Shown piece after piece: positions 25,455 through 34,090 of a stretch of DNA of 64,000 nucleotides. How positions within the stretch are numbered: position 1 is the stretch's first letter; every line of letters starts with the position of its first letter. The stretch lies in NCBI RefSeq assembly GCF_000952855.1, contig NZ_JSVU01000003.1, positions 248,001 through 312,000 on the forward strand. Reading direction: 5' to 3'. Below the pieces are notes generated by a model. The model searched no databases. It worked only from the letters and a program-made list of their open reading frames with translations, and had not been told where the DNA came from. Made by a program: the position numbers and the translations under genes. The stretch comes from Aequorivita vladivostokensis (GTDB taxonomy: Bacteria > Bacteroidota > Bacteroidia > Flavobacteriales > Flavobacteriaceae).

Positions 25455-26342
25455 ATGAAAAAGCAATATTTTCTACTATCAACATTCCTTTTAGGAACGC
25501 TTCTCTCCTGCTCCAACGGTGAAAAAGCCGATGGCTACGGCAATTTTGAAGCAACTGAAATCACAATCTCTTCCGAAGCAAACGGAAAACTGGAATATCT
25601 GAACGTGGAGGAAGGACAGGTTCTCGAAAAAGGAACCGCGGTAGGCCTTGTTGATACCCTTCAACTTTATTTGAACAAGCAACAACTGCTTGCCCAAAAA
25701 GAAACGGTGGCATCAAAATCGGGAGGCGTTTGGTCGCAAGTAAGCGTTTTGAACGAGCAATTGCAGACCGCAAAAACCGAGCAGGAACGCATCCAAAATA
25801 TGTTTGCCGAAAACGCTGCCACCCAGCGCCAATTGGACCAGGCCAACAGCCAGGTGGACGTATTGAAAAAACAGATAAAAAACGTGGAGACCCAAAATGC
25901 GCCCATCGTAAACGAGGTGAAATCAATAGACGCCAAAGTGGCGCAAATTGAAGAGCAGATTGCCAAAAGCAAAATCACAAACCCGATAAAGGGCACGGTC
26001 CTGACCAAATATGCCGAGCCGGGAGAGATGGTCTCCTTTGGAAAACCACTGTACAAAATCGCCGATTTGGAAGAAATGACCCTGCGTGTTTACGTAAGCG
26101 AAACGCAGCTCCCAAACATTAAAATTGGACAAGAAGTAACCGTAAAAATTGATTCCGGTGAAGAAATGAAAGATTACCAAGGAACCATAAGTTGGATTTC
26201 GGCTTCGGCAGAGTTCACCCCCAAAATAATCCAAACCAAAGAGGAACGAGTAAATTTGGTTTATGCGGTAAAGGTAACGGTAAAAAACGACGGTAGTCTA
26301 AAAATCGGCATGCCGGCAGAGATGTGGATTAATAGTCGGTAG
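25455..26342 (+). CDS. HlyD-family periplasmic adaptor (YbhG-like)
   Basis: A 295-residue lipoprotein (MKKQYFLLSTFLLGTLLSC) of the membrane fusion family: biotinyl-lipoyl half domain GKLEYLNVEEGQVLEKGTAV, a coiled-coil hairpin (about 70-165) rich in Q/E/K, second half motif ITNPIKGTVLTKYAEPGEMV and beta-barrel domain. It links the ABC-2 permeases to TolC. The last codons AGT CGG TAG form the first unit of the AGTCGGT tandem array, so the repeat supplies the stop codon and possibly the last residues. Confidence 0.9.
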   Translation: MKKQYFLLSTFLLGTLLSCSNGEKADGYGNFEATEITISSEANGKLEYLNVEEGQVLEKGTAVGLVDTLQLYLNKQQLLAQKETVASKSGGVWSQVSVLNEQLQTAKTEQERIQNMFAENAATQRQLDQANSQVDVLKKQIKNVETQNAPIVNEVKSIDAKVAQIEEQIAKSKITNPIKGTVLTKYAEPGEMVSFGKPLYKIADLEEMTLRVYVSETQLPNIKIGQEVTVKIDSGEEMKDYQGTISWISASAEFTPKIIQTKEERVNLVYAVKVTVKNDGSLKIGMPAEMWINSR

Positions 26343-26364
26343 TCGGTAGTCGGTAGTCGGTAGT
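26334..26364. repeat. AGTCGGT heptamer array overlapping a stop codon
   Basis: About 4.4 copies of AGTCGGT in tandem, starting inside the last codons of the HlyD-type gene; the TAG stop at 26340-26342 is part of the array. The same heptamer recurs at 52647-52680. Confidence 0.9.
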
Positions 26365-26377
26365 AAAATGTAAAATT

Positions 26378-26776
26378 ATGGAAACAATTGAATTTATTCT
26401 TTATGTCGCTGATCAGGCCCGGAGCGCGGAATTTTACGAAGGACTCCTCAAAACAAGTCCGAGTTTGAACGTGCCGGGGATGACGGAATTCAACCTCTCG
26501 GAAACCGTGAAACTGGGGTTGATGCCGGAGAGCGGTATTTCGAATATTATTTGCCCGGCAATGCCGCATCCCAAAACCGCCAACGGCATCCCGCGGTGCG
26601 AATTGTATTTAAAGGTTAAAAACCCCGCTGAATATATACAACGGGCCATCCAATTGGGCGGAAAAAACATCAGTGGCCTGCAGGCGCGCGATTGGGGCGA
26701 CACCGTAGGATATTTAGCCGATTTGGATGGTCATATAATTGCTTTCGCCAAAACAACAATAAATTCTAAACTATAA
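26378..26776 (+). CDS. VOC (glyoxalase/bleomycin resistance) family protein
   Basis: A 132-residue single vicinal-oxygen-chelate domain: TIEFILYVADQARSAEFYEG at the N-terminus, RCELYLKVKNPAEYIQRAIQ in the middle and a C-terminal WGDTVGYLADLDGHIIAFAK. The family includes glyoxalases and antibiotic-binding proteins; the exact substrate is unknown. It is placed inside the export operon. Confidence 0.85.
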   Translation: METIEFILYVADQARSAEFYEGLLKTSPSLNVPGMTEFNLSETVKLGLMPESGISNIICPAMPHPKTANGIPRCELYLKVKNPAEYIQRAIQLGGKNISGLQARDWGDTVGYLADLDGHIIAFAKTTINSKL

Positions 26777-26794
26777 ACACTAAACATTTACATT

Positions 26795-27295
26795 ATGAAA
26801 AAAACAATCTTATCATTAGCAATTCTTTCAGCTTTATTAGTAAGCTGTAACGAAACAAAACACAAGCACGAAAGTACTGACACCGTTGAAACCACTGAAG
26901 GAGTCCACGAACATGAAATGGAAGAAATGGCTGCCGAAACCCACACCATGCACAATTCTTGGGTTAACGAAATAAAATTGGACAATGGCAACAAATGGGA
27001 AGCCAATCTGGAAACAACTGAAGGGGTGGACAAAATGCTCAATTTGGTTAAAACCAGCGATCCAAAAACCGTGGAAGATTACCATACACTTGCGTCAAAA
27101 CTGAACGAGGATAAAAATTATGTGGTAAAAAAATGTACCATGGAAGGTCCGTCGCACGACAACCTGCACGTTTTTCTGCATCCACTTATCGAAAAAATTG
27201 AGGCTTTAGGAAAGGTTTCAAGCACAGATGAAGGGGCTGAAGTTACAGCAAGCATCAAAGAAAACCTGGAAGGTTATTACAATTATTTTCAATAA
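26795..27295 (+). CDS. Lipoprotein of unknown function
   Basis: A 166-residue lipoprotein (MKKTILSLAILSALLVSC) with a His/Glu/Thr-rich linker (KHKHESTDTVETTEGVHEHE) and a helical C-terminal domain beginning WVNEIKLDNGNKWEANLETT. The His and Met-rich linker (HTMHNSW, HEHEMEEM) could bind metal, but this is inference. It lies 18 bases after the VOC gene and 16 before osmC, in an apparent operon. Confidence 0.6.
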   Translation: MKKTILSLAILSALLVSCNETKHKHESTDTVETTEGVHEHEMEEMAAETHTMHNSWVNEIKLDNGNKWEANLETTEGVDKMLNLVKTSDPKTVEDYHTLASKLNEDKNYVVKKCTMEGPSHDNLHVFLHPLIEKIEALGKVSSTDEGAEVTASIKENLEGYYNYFQ

Positions 27296-27311
27296 ATAAA
27301 ATTTATAAACA

Positions 27312-27770
27312 ATGGAAAAACATCATTATAACGTAGATATTACCTGGCGCGAGGACCGGAAAGGAATGATGTGCTCGCCCGAATTGGCCGAGGGCAATTC
27401 GCACCCGGACAATTGCATCGAGGTGGCCACTCCACCCGAATTCCCAAAGGGAATGCCCAATATCTGGTCGCCCGAACATCTTTATACGGCCTCTGTAAGC
27501 AGTTGCTTGATGACCACTTTCTTGGCAATTGCCGAAAACTCAAAACTCGAATTTTCGGGCTTTAGTTGCAAATCGAAAGGTATCTTGGAACGCGTAGACG
27601 GCAAGTATTTAATGACGGAAGTAATTCTTGAACCCACCGTAACCATTAAAGAGTAAAAGGACCGCGAACGCGCGGAGCGTATCCTCCAAAAATCGGAGGC
27701 AGCCTGTTTGATTTCAAATTCAATAAAGTCGAAGGTTACGATGGAAGTGACCATCAAATTTGAAGGTTAA
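27312..27770 (+). pseudogene. OsmC-family peroxiredoxin interrupted by an in-frame TAA
   Basis: The frame MEKHHYNVDITWREDRKGMM runs to TAA at 27654-27656 (114 residues). Reading past it in the same frame gives KDRERAERILQKSEAACLIS and ends at TAA 27768-27770. The part after the stop is the missing half of an OsmC protein: the family has two catalytic cysteines, here in SVSSCLMTTF before the stop and SEAACLISNSIK after it. OsmC proteins reduce organic hydroperoxides. The full 152-residue product would be normal in length. The single nonsense codon removes the second Cys and should inactivate the protein, unless it is read through or is a sequence error. Confidence 0.85.
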
Positions 27771-27780
27771 GAGGGAAAAG

Positions 27781-27898
27781 TTACTGAGTTATTAGTTTAC
27801 TAAGTTAGTGAATATTCAAAATAACCCATTAACTCAGTTACTCAGTTACTCAGTTACTCAGTAACTCAGTAACTCAATAACCTAATAACTAAATAACA
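27781..27898. repeat. TTACTCAG/TAACTCAG octamer array
   Basis: AT-rich array dominated by GTTACTCA and GTAACTCA units, with a diverged inverted start (TTACTGAGTTATTAG). It fills the gap between osmC and the ABC ATPase gene. Confidence 0.8.
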
Positions 27899-27905
27899 CA
27901 AAAAA

Positions 27906-28808
27906 ATGGGTATTTCCCTCAGCAATATCAGCAAATCCTATAAAAAGGTAAAAGCGGTTCAGGACATTTCGTTTGATGTGAATCCCGGCGAACTCTTTGG
28001 CCTAATCGGGCCCGATGGCGCCGGGAAAACCACCATTTTCAGGATTTTGACCACGCTGTTGATTCCCGATAAAGGTACTGCCACAGTTGCTGGATTTGAT
28101 GTTGTAAAAGATTTTAAGGCTATTCGCAAGGCCGTAGGCTATATGCCCGGGCGCTTTTCATTGTACCAAGATTTGACGGTGGAGGAAAACCTGACGTTTT
28201 TCGCCACTATTTTCGGGACGACGATTGAGGAGAACTACGATCTAATCGAGGATATTTACGTTCAAATAGAACCATTTAAAGATAGGCGCGCAGGAAAACT
28301 CTCCGGCGGGATGAAGCAAAAACTCGCCCTTTCCTGCGCCTTGATCCACAAACCGACGGTGCTTTTTTTGGACGAACCCACGACCGGCGTTGACCCGGTT
28401 TCGCGAAAGGAATTTTGGGAAATGTTGAAACGCTTGCAAAAAAAGGGAATTACCATATTGGTTTCAACCCCATATATGGACGAAGCGGCATTATGCGATA
28501 GAATTGCCTTGATACAGGACGGCGAGATTTTGGAAATCGACACCCCCGAAGCCATTGTAAGCCAATTCCCAAAAACCATTTACAATGTTGGCGCAGATAA
28601 TATGTACAAATTGATACAGTCGCTGCAACAATACGAGCACGTATATAGCGTCTTTCCGTTTGGCGAATTTGTACACTACACCGACAAGAGGGATTCATTT
28701 GAAATGGCCGATTTGCAATCCTATCTGGAAAAAGAAGGCCTAACAGCTATTCACATAGAATCTACCAAAGCAAATATAGAGGATGCCTTTATGGAGTTAG
28801 CGCGGTAA
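27906..28808 (+). CDS. ABC-2 exporter ATPase (first half of YbhF-like pair)
   Basis: A 300-residue ATP-binding protein. Walker A is LIGPDGAGKTTIF (Asp in place of the usual Asn), the signature is KLSGGMKQKLALS, and Walker B is TVLFLDEPTTGVDP. The C-terminal extension (ADNMYKLIQSLQQYEHVYSV) is typical of drug-exporter ATPases. Together with the next gene it corresponds to the two halves of enterobacterial YbhF, here as separate genes. Its TAA overlaps the next ATG (TAATG). Confidence 0.92.
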   Translation: MGISLSNISKSYKKVKAVQDISFDVNPGELFGLIGPDGAGKTTIFRILTTLLIPDKGTATVAGFDVVKDFKAIRKAVGYMPGRFSLYQDLTVEENLTFFATIFGTTIEENYDLIEDIYVQIEPFKDRRAGKLSGGMKQKLALSCALIHKPTVLFLDEPTTGVDPVSRKEFWEMLKRLQKKGITILVSTPYMDEAALCDRIALIQDGEILEIDTPEAIVSQFPKTIYNVGADNMYKLIQSLQQYEHVYSVFPFGEFVHYTDKRDSFEMADLQSYLEKEGLTAIHIESTKANIEDAFMELAR

Positions 28809-29584
28809 TGAAAGAAGAAAATGTAATAGAAGTCAATCAATTAACCAAAACATTTGGTGATTTCACAGCTGTAAACACAATCAGTTTTGAAGTCAAAAAA
28901 GGTGAAATCTTTGGGTTTTTGGGAGCGAACGGCGCAGGAAAAACCACGGCTATGAAAATGCTTATAGGAATCTCAAAGCCTTGCTCGGGTGAAGCTACTG
29001 TTGCGGGTTTTGATGTGTATTCCCAGCCGGAATCCATCAAGAAGAACATTGGCTACATGAGCCAGAAATTTGCTCTTTACGACGATTTAACCGTAAAGGA
29101 AAACATCACATTCTTTGGAGGCATCTATGGGTTGCCGAGAAAAAAAATAAGGGAGAAAAGGGAGCATTTGATTTCGGAATTGGGCTTGGAAAACATCAGC
29201 AACAAATTGGTGGGCTCCCTACCCTTGGGTTGGAAACAAAAGCTGTCGTTTTCGGTTTCGCTTTTGCACGACCCCAAGATTGTTTTTTTGGATGAGCCCA
29301 CGGGCGGTGTGGACCCCATTACCCGAAGACAGTTTTGGGAAATGATCTATAAAGCCGCCGACCAAGGCACGACCATTTTCGTAACCACGCATTACATGGA
29401 CGAGGCCGAATACTGCGACCGCGTTTCAATAATGGTGGAAGGAAAAATTGAAGCCCTGGACACGCCGAAGAAACTAAAGGAACAATTTAAAGTTGATTCG
29501 ATGAACGATGTGTTTTTGAAATTAGCGAGAATCCCATCCCCGACCCTTCCCAAAGGGAAGGGAGAAAATGCCGATTGCAATTAA
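28808..29584 (+). CDS. ABC-2 exporter ATPase (second half of YbhF-like pair)
   Basis: A 258-residue ATPase with Walker A LGANGAGKTTAMK and Walker B IVFLDEPTGGVDP. The signature is degenerate (GSLPLGWKQKLSF rather than LSGGQ), as in the second half of YbhF-like proteins. The last residues, PSPTLPKGKGENADCN, are encoded by a CCCTTCCC-AAA-GGGAAGGG palindrome (29544-29562), so the original C-terminus seems to have been replaced by a dispersed repeat. Confidence 0.92.
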   Translation: MKEENVIEVNQLTKTFGDFTAVNTISFEVKKGEIFGFLGANGAGKTTAMKMLIGISKPCSGEATVAGFDVYSQPESIKKNIGYMSQKFALYDDLTVKENITFFGGIYGLPRKKIREKREHLISELGLENISNKLVGSLPLGWKQKLSFSVSLLHDPKIVFLDEPTGGVDPITRRQFWEMIYKAADQGTTIFVTTHYMDEAEYCDRVSIMVEGKIEALDTPKKLKEQFKVDSMNDVFLKLARIPSPTLPKGKGENADCN

Positions 29585-29620
29585 AAATTAACAACGAAAT
29601 AAGTTCTCCCCTTTGGGGAG
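29544..29620. repeat. Pair of GC-rich palindromes at an ATPase 3' end
   Basis: CCCTTCCC-AAA-GGGAAGGG (29544-29562) lies inside the coding sequence, and CTCCCCTTTGGGGAG (29606-29620) lies in the spacer before the permease. Both belong to the same CCCTTTGGG-type family seen at 42672-42742 and 51152-51164. Confidence 0.7.
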
Positions 29621-29632
29621 TTAGAGGGGAAA

Positions 29633-30739
29633 ATGAAACGATTTATAGGTTTTATAAAAAAGGAATTTTACCACATCTTTCGGGATAGGCGGTCGTTGTT
29701 TATACTTTTCGGGATGCCCATTGCGCAGATTTTGCTTTTTGGCTTCGCCATTACCAATGAAATAAACAATGTGGATATCGCCATTTTGGACCATTCAAAA
29801 GATGCTTCAACCGAAGAGATCATCAATAAGATTTCAGCTTCAAAATATTTCACCGTAAAACAGATCCTGACCCGGGAAGCCGATATAGAGACCGCTTTCA
29901 AAAAAGGAAAAATAAAAGCGGTATTGAATTTTGAAAAAAATTTCAGTAAAAATTTAATCAAAGAACAGAAAGCTACCATTCAAATAATAACTGACGCCAC
30001 CGACCCTAATACGGCCAATTCCATCACCAATTACATCAATGCGATACTTCAAAATTATCAGCAGGAAAAAAATGGGGCGATAGTTGTGGAGTATCAGATA
30101 ATTCCGCAGACACGGATGGTTTACAACCCGGAACTCAAAAGTGTGTTTATGTTCGTCCCCGGCGTGATGACAATTATTTTGATGTTGGTTTCGGCTATGA
30201 TGACCTCCATCTCCATCACCCGTGAAAAGGAATTGGGCACCATGGAGATTCTTTTGGTTTCACCCTTAAAACCTTTTCAGGTTATTATCGGGAAAGTGGT
30301 GCCGTACATTTTCCTATCGGTTATAAATGCAGCGGTCATCGTGCTTTTGAGCATTTTCATCTTTAAGATGCCATTGCAGGGCAGTTTGATTTTACTCGGC
30401 CTGGAGAGTGTGCTGTTTATTATCACTTCCCTTGCTTTGGGAATATTAATCTCCACCATCGCGGAAACGCAGCAATCGGCCATGATGATTTCGCTGATGG
30501 GCTTGATGCTGCCCGTGATATTACTTTCCGGGTTTATTTTCCCCATTTCGAGCATGCCGGTGGCCCTTCAGGTAATCAGCAACATCATTCCCGCTAAATG
30601 GTTTATCATCATCATTAAAGGCATTATGCTAAAAGGGGTGGGAATGGCCTTTATTTGGAAGGAAACGCTGATCTTGATGGGGATGACGCTTTTCTTTATT
30701 GGCTTGAGTGTAAAGAAATATAAAATACGGCTGGAATAA
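29633..30739 (+). CDS. ABC-2 type permease (YbhS-like)
   Basis: A 368-residue membrane protein: one N-terminal helix (KKEFYHIFRDRRSLFILFGM), a large extracytoplasmic domain (about 45-175), then five helices. SITREKELGTMEILLVSPLK is the conserved ABC-2 cytoplasmic motif, and GFIFPISSMPVALQVISNII is the conserved later part. It probably forms the transport pore with the next gene, whose ATG overlaps its stop. Substrates of this family are hydrophobic drugs or lipids. Confidence 0.92.
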   Translation: MKRFIGFIKKEFYHIFRDRRSLFILFGMPIAQILLFGFAITNEINNVDIAILDHSKDASTEEIINKISASKYFTVKQILTREADIETAFKKGKIKAVLNFEKNFSKNLIKEQKATIQIITDATDPNTANSITNYINAILQNYQQEKNGAIVVEYQIIPQTRMVYNPELKSVFMFVPGVMTIILMLVSAMMTSISITREKELGTMEILLVSPLKPFQVIIGKVVPYIFLSVINAAVIVLLSIFIFKMPLQGSLILLGLESVLFIITSLALGILISTIAETQQSAMMISLMGLMLPVILLSGFIFPISSMPVALQVISNIIPAKWFIIIIKGIMLKGVGMAFIWKETLILMGMTLFFIGLSVKKYKIRLE

Positions 30740-31860
30740 TGAAGACCATCGGCTACATAATACAAAAGGAATTCAAGCAGATTTTTAGAAATAAAGGGAT
30801 GTTGCCTATCATATTTATCCTTCCGATTTTGCAGCTCGTTATTCTCTCCAATGCGGCCACCTACGAGGTGAAAAACATCAAGTTTGCGTACATAGATTAC
30901 GACCGCACCTCAACCTCCCGCGCGCTGATTGAGAAATTTAACGCCTCTACCTTTTTCAACGTTCTGACCGATTTTCCCTCGCAGGAAAAAGCCAGTGCCG
31001 CAATGCTTTCGGGCGAAGTGGATGTGGTAATGGTAATTCCGAACCATTTTGAAAGAAATCTGTTAAAGGAAAAAAACGCCAATCTCTCTATAACCATAAA
31101 CGCCATCGATGGCGCGGCGGCCGGTGTGGAAAGTGCTTATGTAAACCAAATTGTGCAAAGTTTTAATAAAGATGTAAAAATGAATTTTAGGAATACATCA
31201 AAAAAAATTGCACAGCCCGTCACCATTGAGAGTATCCCTTCCTTTTGGTATAATACCACTTTGAATTATAAAACTTTTATGGTACCGGGGATTTTGGTTT
31301 TGTTGGTAACGATGATAACCCTGTTTCTCTCCGGAATGAACATCGTTCGCGAAAAGGAGATAGGCACTTTGGAGCAAATAAATGTAACGCCCATTCGCAA
31401 AAGTCAGTTTATTATCGGTAAACTTTTTCCGTTTTGGATTATTGGAATGGGGCTGCTGACCATAGGCTTGATACTTGCAAAGACAATTTTCAATATCCCA
31501 ATGGAAGGAAGTATTGTTTTGCTCTACGCATACACTTCCATATATATTTTAGTGATCCTTGGAATGGGCTTGCTCATTTCAAATTTCACAGACACCCAGC
31601 AACAGGCAATGTTCATCGCTTGGTTTTTTGTCGTGATCTTTATTTTGATGAGTGGTTTGTTTACGCCAATAGAAAGCATGCCGAAATGGGCACAGATCGT
31701 TACCGAATTCAACCCTATAAAATATTTTGTCGAGATCGTGCGGATGGTTCTGCTGAAAGGATCCGGCTTGGGCGACATTTTGCCACAACTGTTGAAGACG
31801 CTGCTTTTTGCAATACTTATGAACGTATTGGCGGTTTGGAGTTATAGAAAGGTGAATTAA
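30739..31860 (+). CDS. ABC-2 type permease (YbhR-like)
   Basis: A 373-residue paralogue of the preceding permease with the same topology: N-terminal IIQKEFKQIFRNKGMLPIIF, a periplasmic domain, and C-terminal helices with NIVREKEIGTLEQINVTPIR and LFTPIESMPKWAQIVTEFNP. Its start overlaps the previous stop (TAATG). It ends 6 bases from the convergent MBL gene, so no separate terminator fits between them. Confidence 0.92.
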   Translation: MKTIGYIIQKEFKQIFRNKGMLPIIFILPILQLVILSNAATYEVKNIKFAYIDYDRTSTSRALIEKFNASTFFNVLTDFPSQEKASAAMLSGEVDVVMVIPNHFERNLLKEKNANLSITINAIDGAAAGVESAYVNQIVQSFNKDVKMNFRNTSKKIAQPVTIESIPSFWYNTTLNYKTFMVPGILVLLVTMITLFLSGMNIVREKEIGTLEQINVTPIRKSQFIIGKLFPFWIIGMGLLTIGLILAKTIFNIPMEGSIVLLYAYTSIYILVILGMGLLISNFTDTQQQAMFIAWFFVVIFILMSGLFTPIESMPKWAQIVTEFNPIKYFVEIVRMVLLKGSGLGDILPQLLKTLLFAILMNVLAVWSYRKVN

Positions 31861-31866
31861 AAAGCC

Positions 31867-33237
31867 TTAAACCAAAATTTCCCTTATTTCATACAACTTC
31901 GGAATAGTTACTTTCCAACCATAACTATCCCGCAATTTAACCCGCAGGGCATCCTGGGCCGTGGGTTCCCCGTGAATAAGGAATGTTTCCTCGGGTATGT
32001 TCTTTATATTGCTCGCCCAATCCAAAAGACCCTGCTGGTCTGCATGTGCGGAAAGGCTTTCTATGTGATGTATTTCGGCATTTACCGGATAATATTTTCC
32101 AAAGAATTTCAATTCATGGGCACCTTCCAAAAGTTTTCTGCCGCGCGTTCCTTCGGCTTGGTAGCCTACCAGTAAAACGGTTGTGTTCGGTTTGTCAATC
32201 AGCTGCTTTAAATAGGTTAAAACCCTTCCGCCAGTAACCATTCCGCTCCCCGCGATCACCACTTTTGGCTGCGGATTGTCAATGGTTTCCCAAGTTTCTT
32301 TATAGGAAGTAATTATGTTCATCCGATTGTTCATTGCGTTGAAATCTTTCATCGGCAGTTTGTGCCAATCCGGAAAATTTTGAAATACCGAAAGCACGTT
32401 GTTGCCCATCGGACTATCAATAAATATGGGGATGTTCGGAATACGGTTTTCATCGTACAGCTTCCAAAGCAAAAACATAAGCGTCTGTAAGCGTTCCACG
32501 GCAAAAGAAGGAATTATCAAATTGCCACGGTTGTGAATGGTTTTGGTGATGAGCTCCACCAATTTATCTGAAACGCTTTCCTGCGGATGATTTTTGTTTC
32601 CGTAGGTACTTTCCATAAAAAGATAATCCGCCCACTCCGGTTTTTCGGGTGGATAAAGCAGTAAATCGTGCTCCCTGCCAATATCTCCGGAAAAGACGAA
32701 AGTTTTGCCAAAAATTTCCAGCTCGATAAAAGTTGCTCCGATAATATGCCCGTTATACTTGAAACGATATTTGATGTTTTCCGAAAGTTCAAACCATTCA
32801 TCTCTTGCGTTAGTTTGAAAAAATCCCAGAGTCGCTTCGGCTTCCTGCACGCTATAAAACGGTTCGGCGGGTTTGTGCTTTGAATATCCTTCCTCATTGG
32901 CTTTTTCGGCTTCCTCCTCGTGGATTTTAGCACTGTCCAACAGGATTATTTTTGTAATTGCAAGCGTTGGCGCAGTCCCTATAATTTTTCCACGGAAACC
33001 ATGCTTTACCAATCGCGGCAAATAACCCGTATGGTCCAAATGGCCGTGGGTGAGCAGTACTACATCTATTTCTGAAACATCAATTGGCAGTTGTTCCCAG
33101 TTTTTTTCACGCAGCTCTTTTAGACCTTGGAACATACCGCAGTCTATCAATAAATTCTTTTCCGAAGTTTTAATTAGAAACTTTGAACCTGTTACGGTTC
33201 CCGCAGCTCCGAGGAAATGTATTTTTACTTTTTGCAT
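31867..33237 (-). CDS. MBL-fold hydrolase with RNA-specificity (beta-CASP) domain
   Basis: A 456-residue protein from ATG at 33237 (MQKVKIHFLGAAGTVTGSKF). The metallo-beta-lactamase motif is LLTHGHLDHTGYLPRL, with the later metal ligands in FVFSGDIG and a C-terminal HADQQGLLDW. The beta-CASP region (about 210-330) and the zinc-dependent RNA-metabolising domain at the end (LIHGEPTAQDALRVKLRDS) identify the CPSF-like RNase family. It is the last gene of the Usp operon; ATP-cone nuclease and MBL are separated by only 2 bases. Confidence 0.88.
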   Translation of the reverse strand: MQKVKIHFLGAAGTVTGSKFLIKTSEKNLLIDCGMFQGLKELREKNWEQLPIDVSEIDVVLLTHGHLDHTGYLPRLVKHGFRGKIIGTAPTLAITKIILLDSAKIHEEEAEKANEEGYSKHKPAEPFYSVQEAEATLGFFQTNARDEWFELSENIKYRFKYNGHIIGATFIELEIFGKTFVFSGDIGREHDLLLYPPEKPEWADYLFMESTYGNKNHPQESVSDKLVELITKTIHNRGNLIIPSFAVERLQTLMFLLWKLYDENRIPNIPIFIDSPMGNNVLSVFQNFPDWHKLPMKDFNAMNNRMNIITSYKETWETIDNPQPKVVIAGSGMVTGGRVLTYLKQLIDKPNTTVLLVGYQAEGTRGRKLLEGAHELKFFGKYYPVNAEIHHIESLSAHADQQGLLDWASNIKNIPEETFLIHGEPTAQDALRVKLRDSYGWKVTIPKLYEIREILV

Positions 33238-33239
33238 AA

Positions 33240-34082
33240 TCAACTCTTTTGGCACAAAATGTTTATTTCCTCCAAAATCCGTGCTTTCCGCTTTTCCGAA
33301 ACTCCCAAATGGTCGAGATAAAATTGGTCGTCTATCAACTGTTTGCAAAGCACCACATCGCGACTGAGGAGAAATTGCTTTTCGCGCTGACTGAGCAAGG
33401 TAGAAACGGTTACTGGATAAAGCCCCAAACGGTCTATGCGGTCCTTGATGCCGTTATCTTTCGGGAAATCCCAACTTAAAAGGTAAAGGCCCACACATTT
33501 GCCGTAGGTCAAAGCGTCTTCGGTGAATCGGGTATTGGTGACCACCCAGCCTTCATTTGGCTTTTCCTCCTTGTTGCCGTCACCGTAATTGTTGAGGATA
33601 TCACCATAACGGGAATGTATATAGAGCGGCACCTTTACATTGCAATTTCGCCCTTCATCACTGTGGAACTTACATTCGGCTACTATATATTGGCCGTTTT
33701 TGTGCGCTACCACATCTACCTCGTGGGTTACGCACTTACCGTTCAAAAATTGGCCCGTCTTTACATCATAACCGCTGTAATATAGGATGGCGCCCACAAA
33801 CTTCTCAAATGGAAATCCCGTGGGACCCAACTCATAAATTGCTTTCTTCAACTTGTATTTTGAAGCATAGCCTTTTTTCTTTTTCTTCAGAAGTGCAAAG
33901 GCGCGATTGTAGATTTCCTTGGTTGAAATACCCTGGTAAAGCTCATCGCGGACGTTATTGGCTATTTCGTTGACTAAGGCTTCCTCTGCGCCGCTTTTCC
34001 GAAGGGAATTTTTCAGTTTTTCAATTGAAAATATGGCCCGTTCACCCGAATGCTTTAATACTTCAATGGCATTGTTCTTCAT
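33240..34082 (-). CDS. ATP-cone domain fused to PD-(D/E)XK (Mrr-like) nuclease domain
   Basis: A 280-residue protein. Residues about 5-97 form an ATP-cone: ERAIFSIEKLKNSLRKSG, then YKLKKAIYELGPTGFPFEKF, as in ribonucleotide reductases and NrdR. Residues about 98-240 form an Mrr-type restriction-endonuclease fold with the catalytic set D123 and E136-C-K138 in HEVDVVAHKNGQYIVAECKF. The ATP-cone suggests that nucleotide levels control the nuclease. It lies 8 bases after a Usp gene and 2 bases before the MBL gene in the Fnr-box Usp operon. The substrate (DNA, RNA or other) is unknown. Confidence 0.8.
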   Translation of the reverse strand: MKNNAIEVLKHSGERAIFSIEKLKNSLRKSGAEEALVNEIANNVRDELYQGISTKEIYNRAFALLKKKKKGYASKYKLKKAIYELGPTGFPFEKFVGAILYYSGYDVKTGQFLNGKCVTHEVDVVAHKNGQYIVAECKFHSDEGRNCNVKVPLYIHSRYGDILNNYGDGNKEEKPNEGWVVTNTRFTEDALTYGKCVGLYLLSWDFPKDNGIKDRIDRLGLYPVTVSTLLSQREKQFLLSRDVVLCKQLIDDQFYLDHLGVSEKRKARILEEINILCQKS

Positions 34083-34090
34083 AATTGGGG

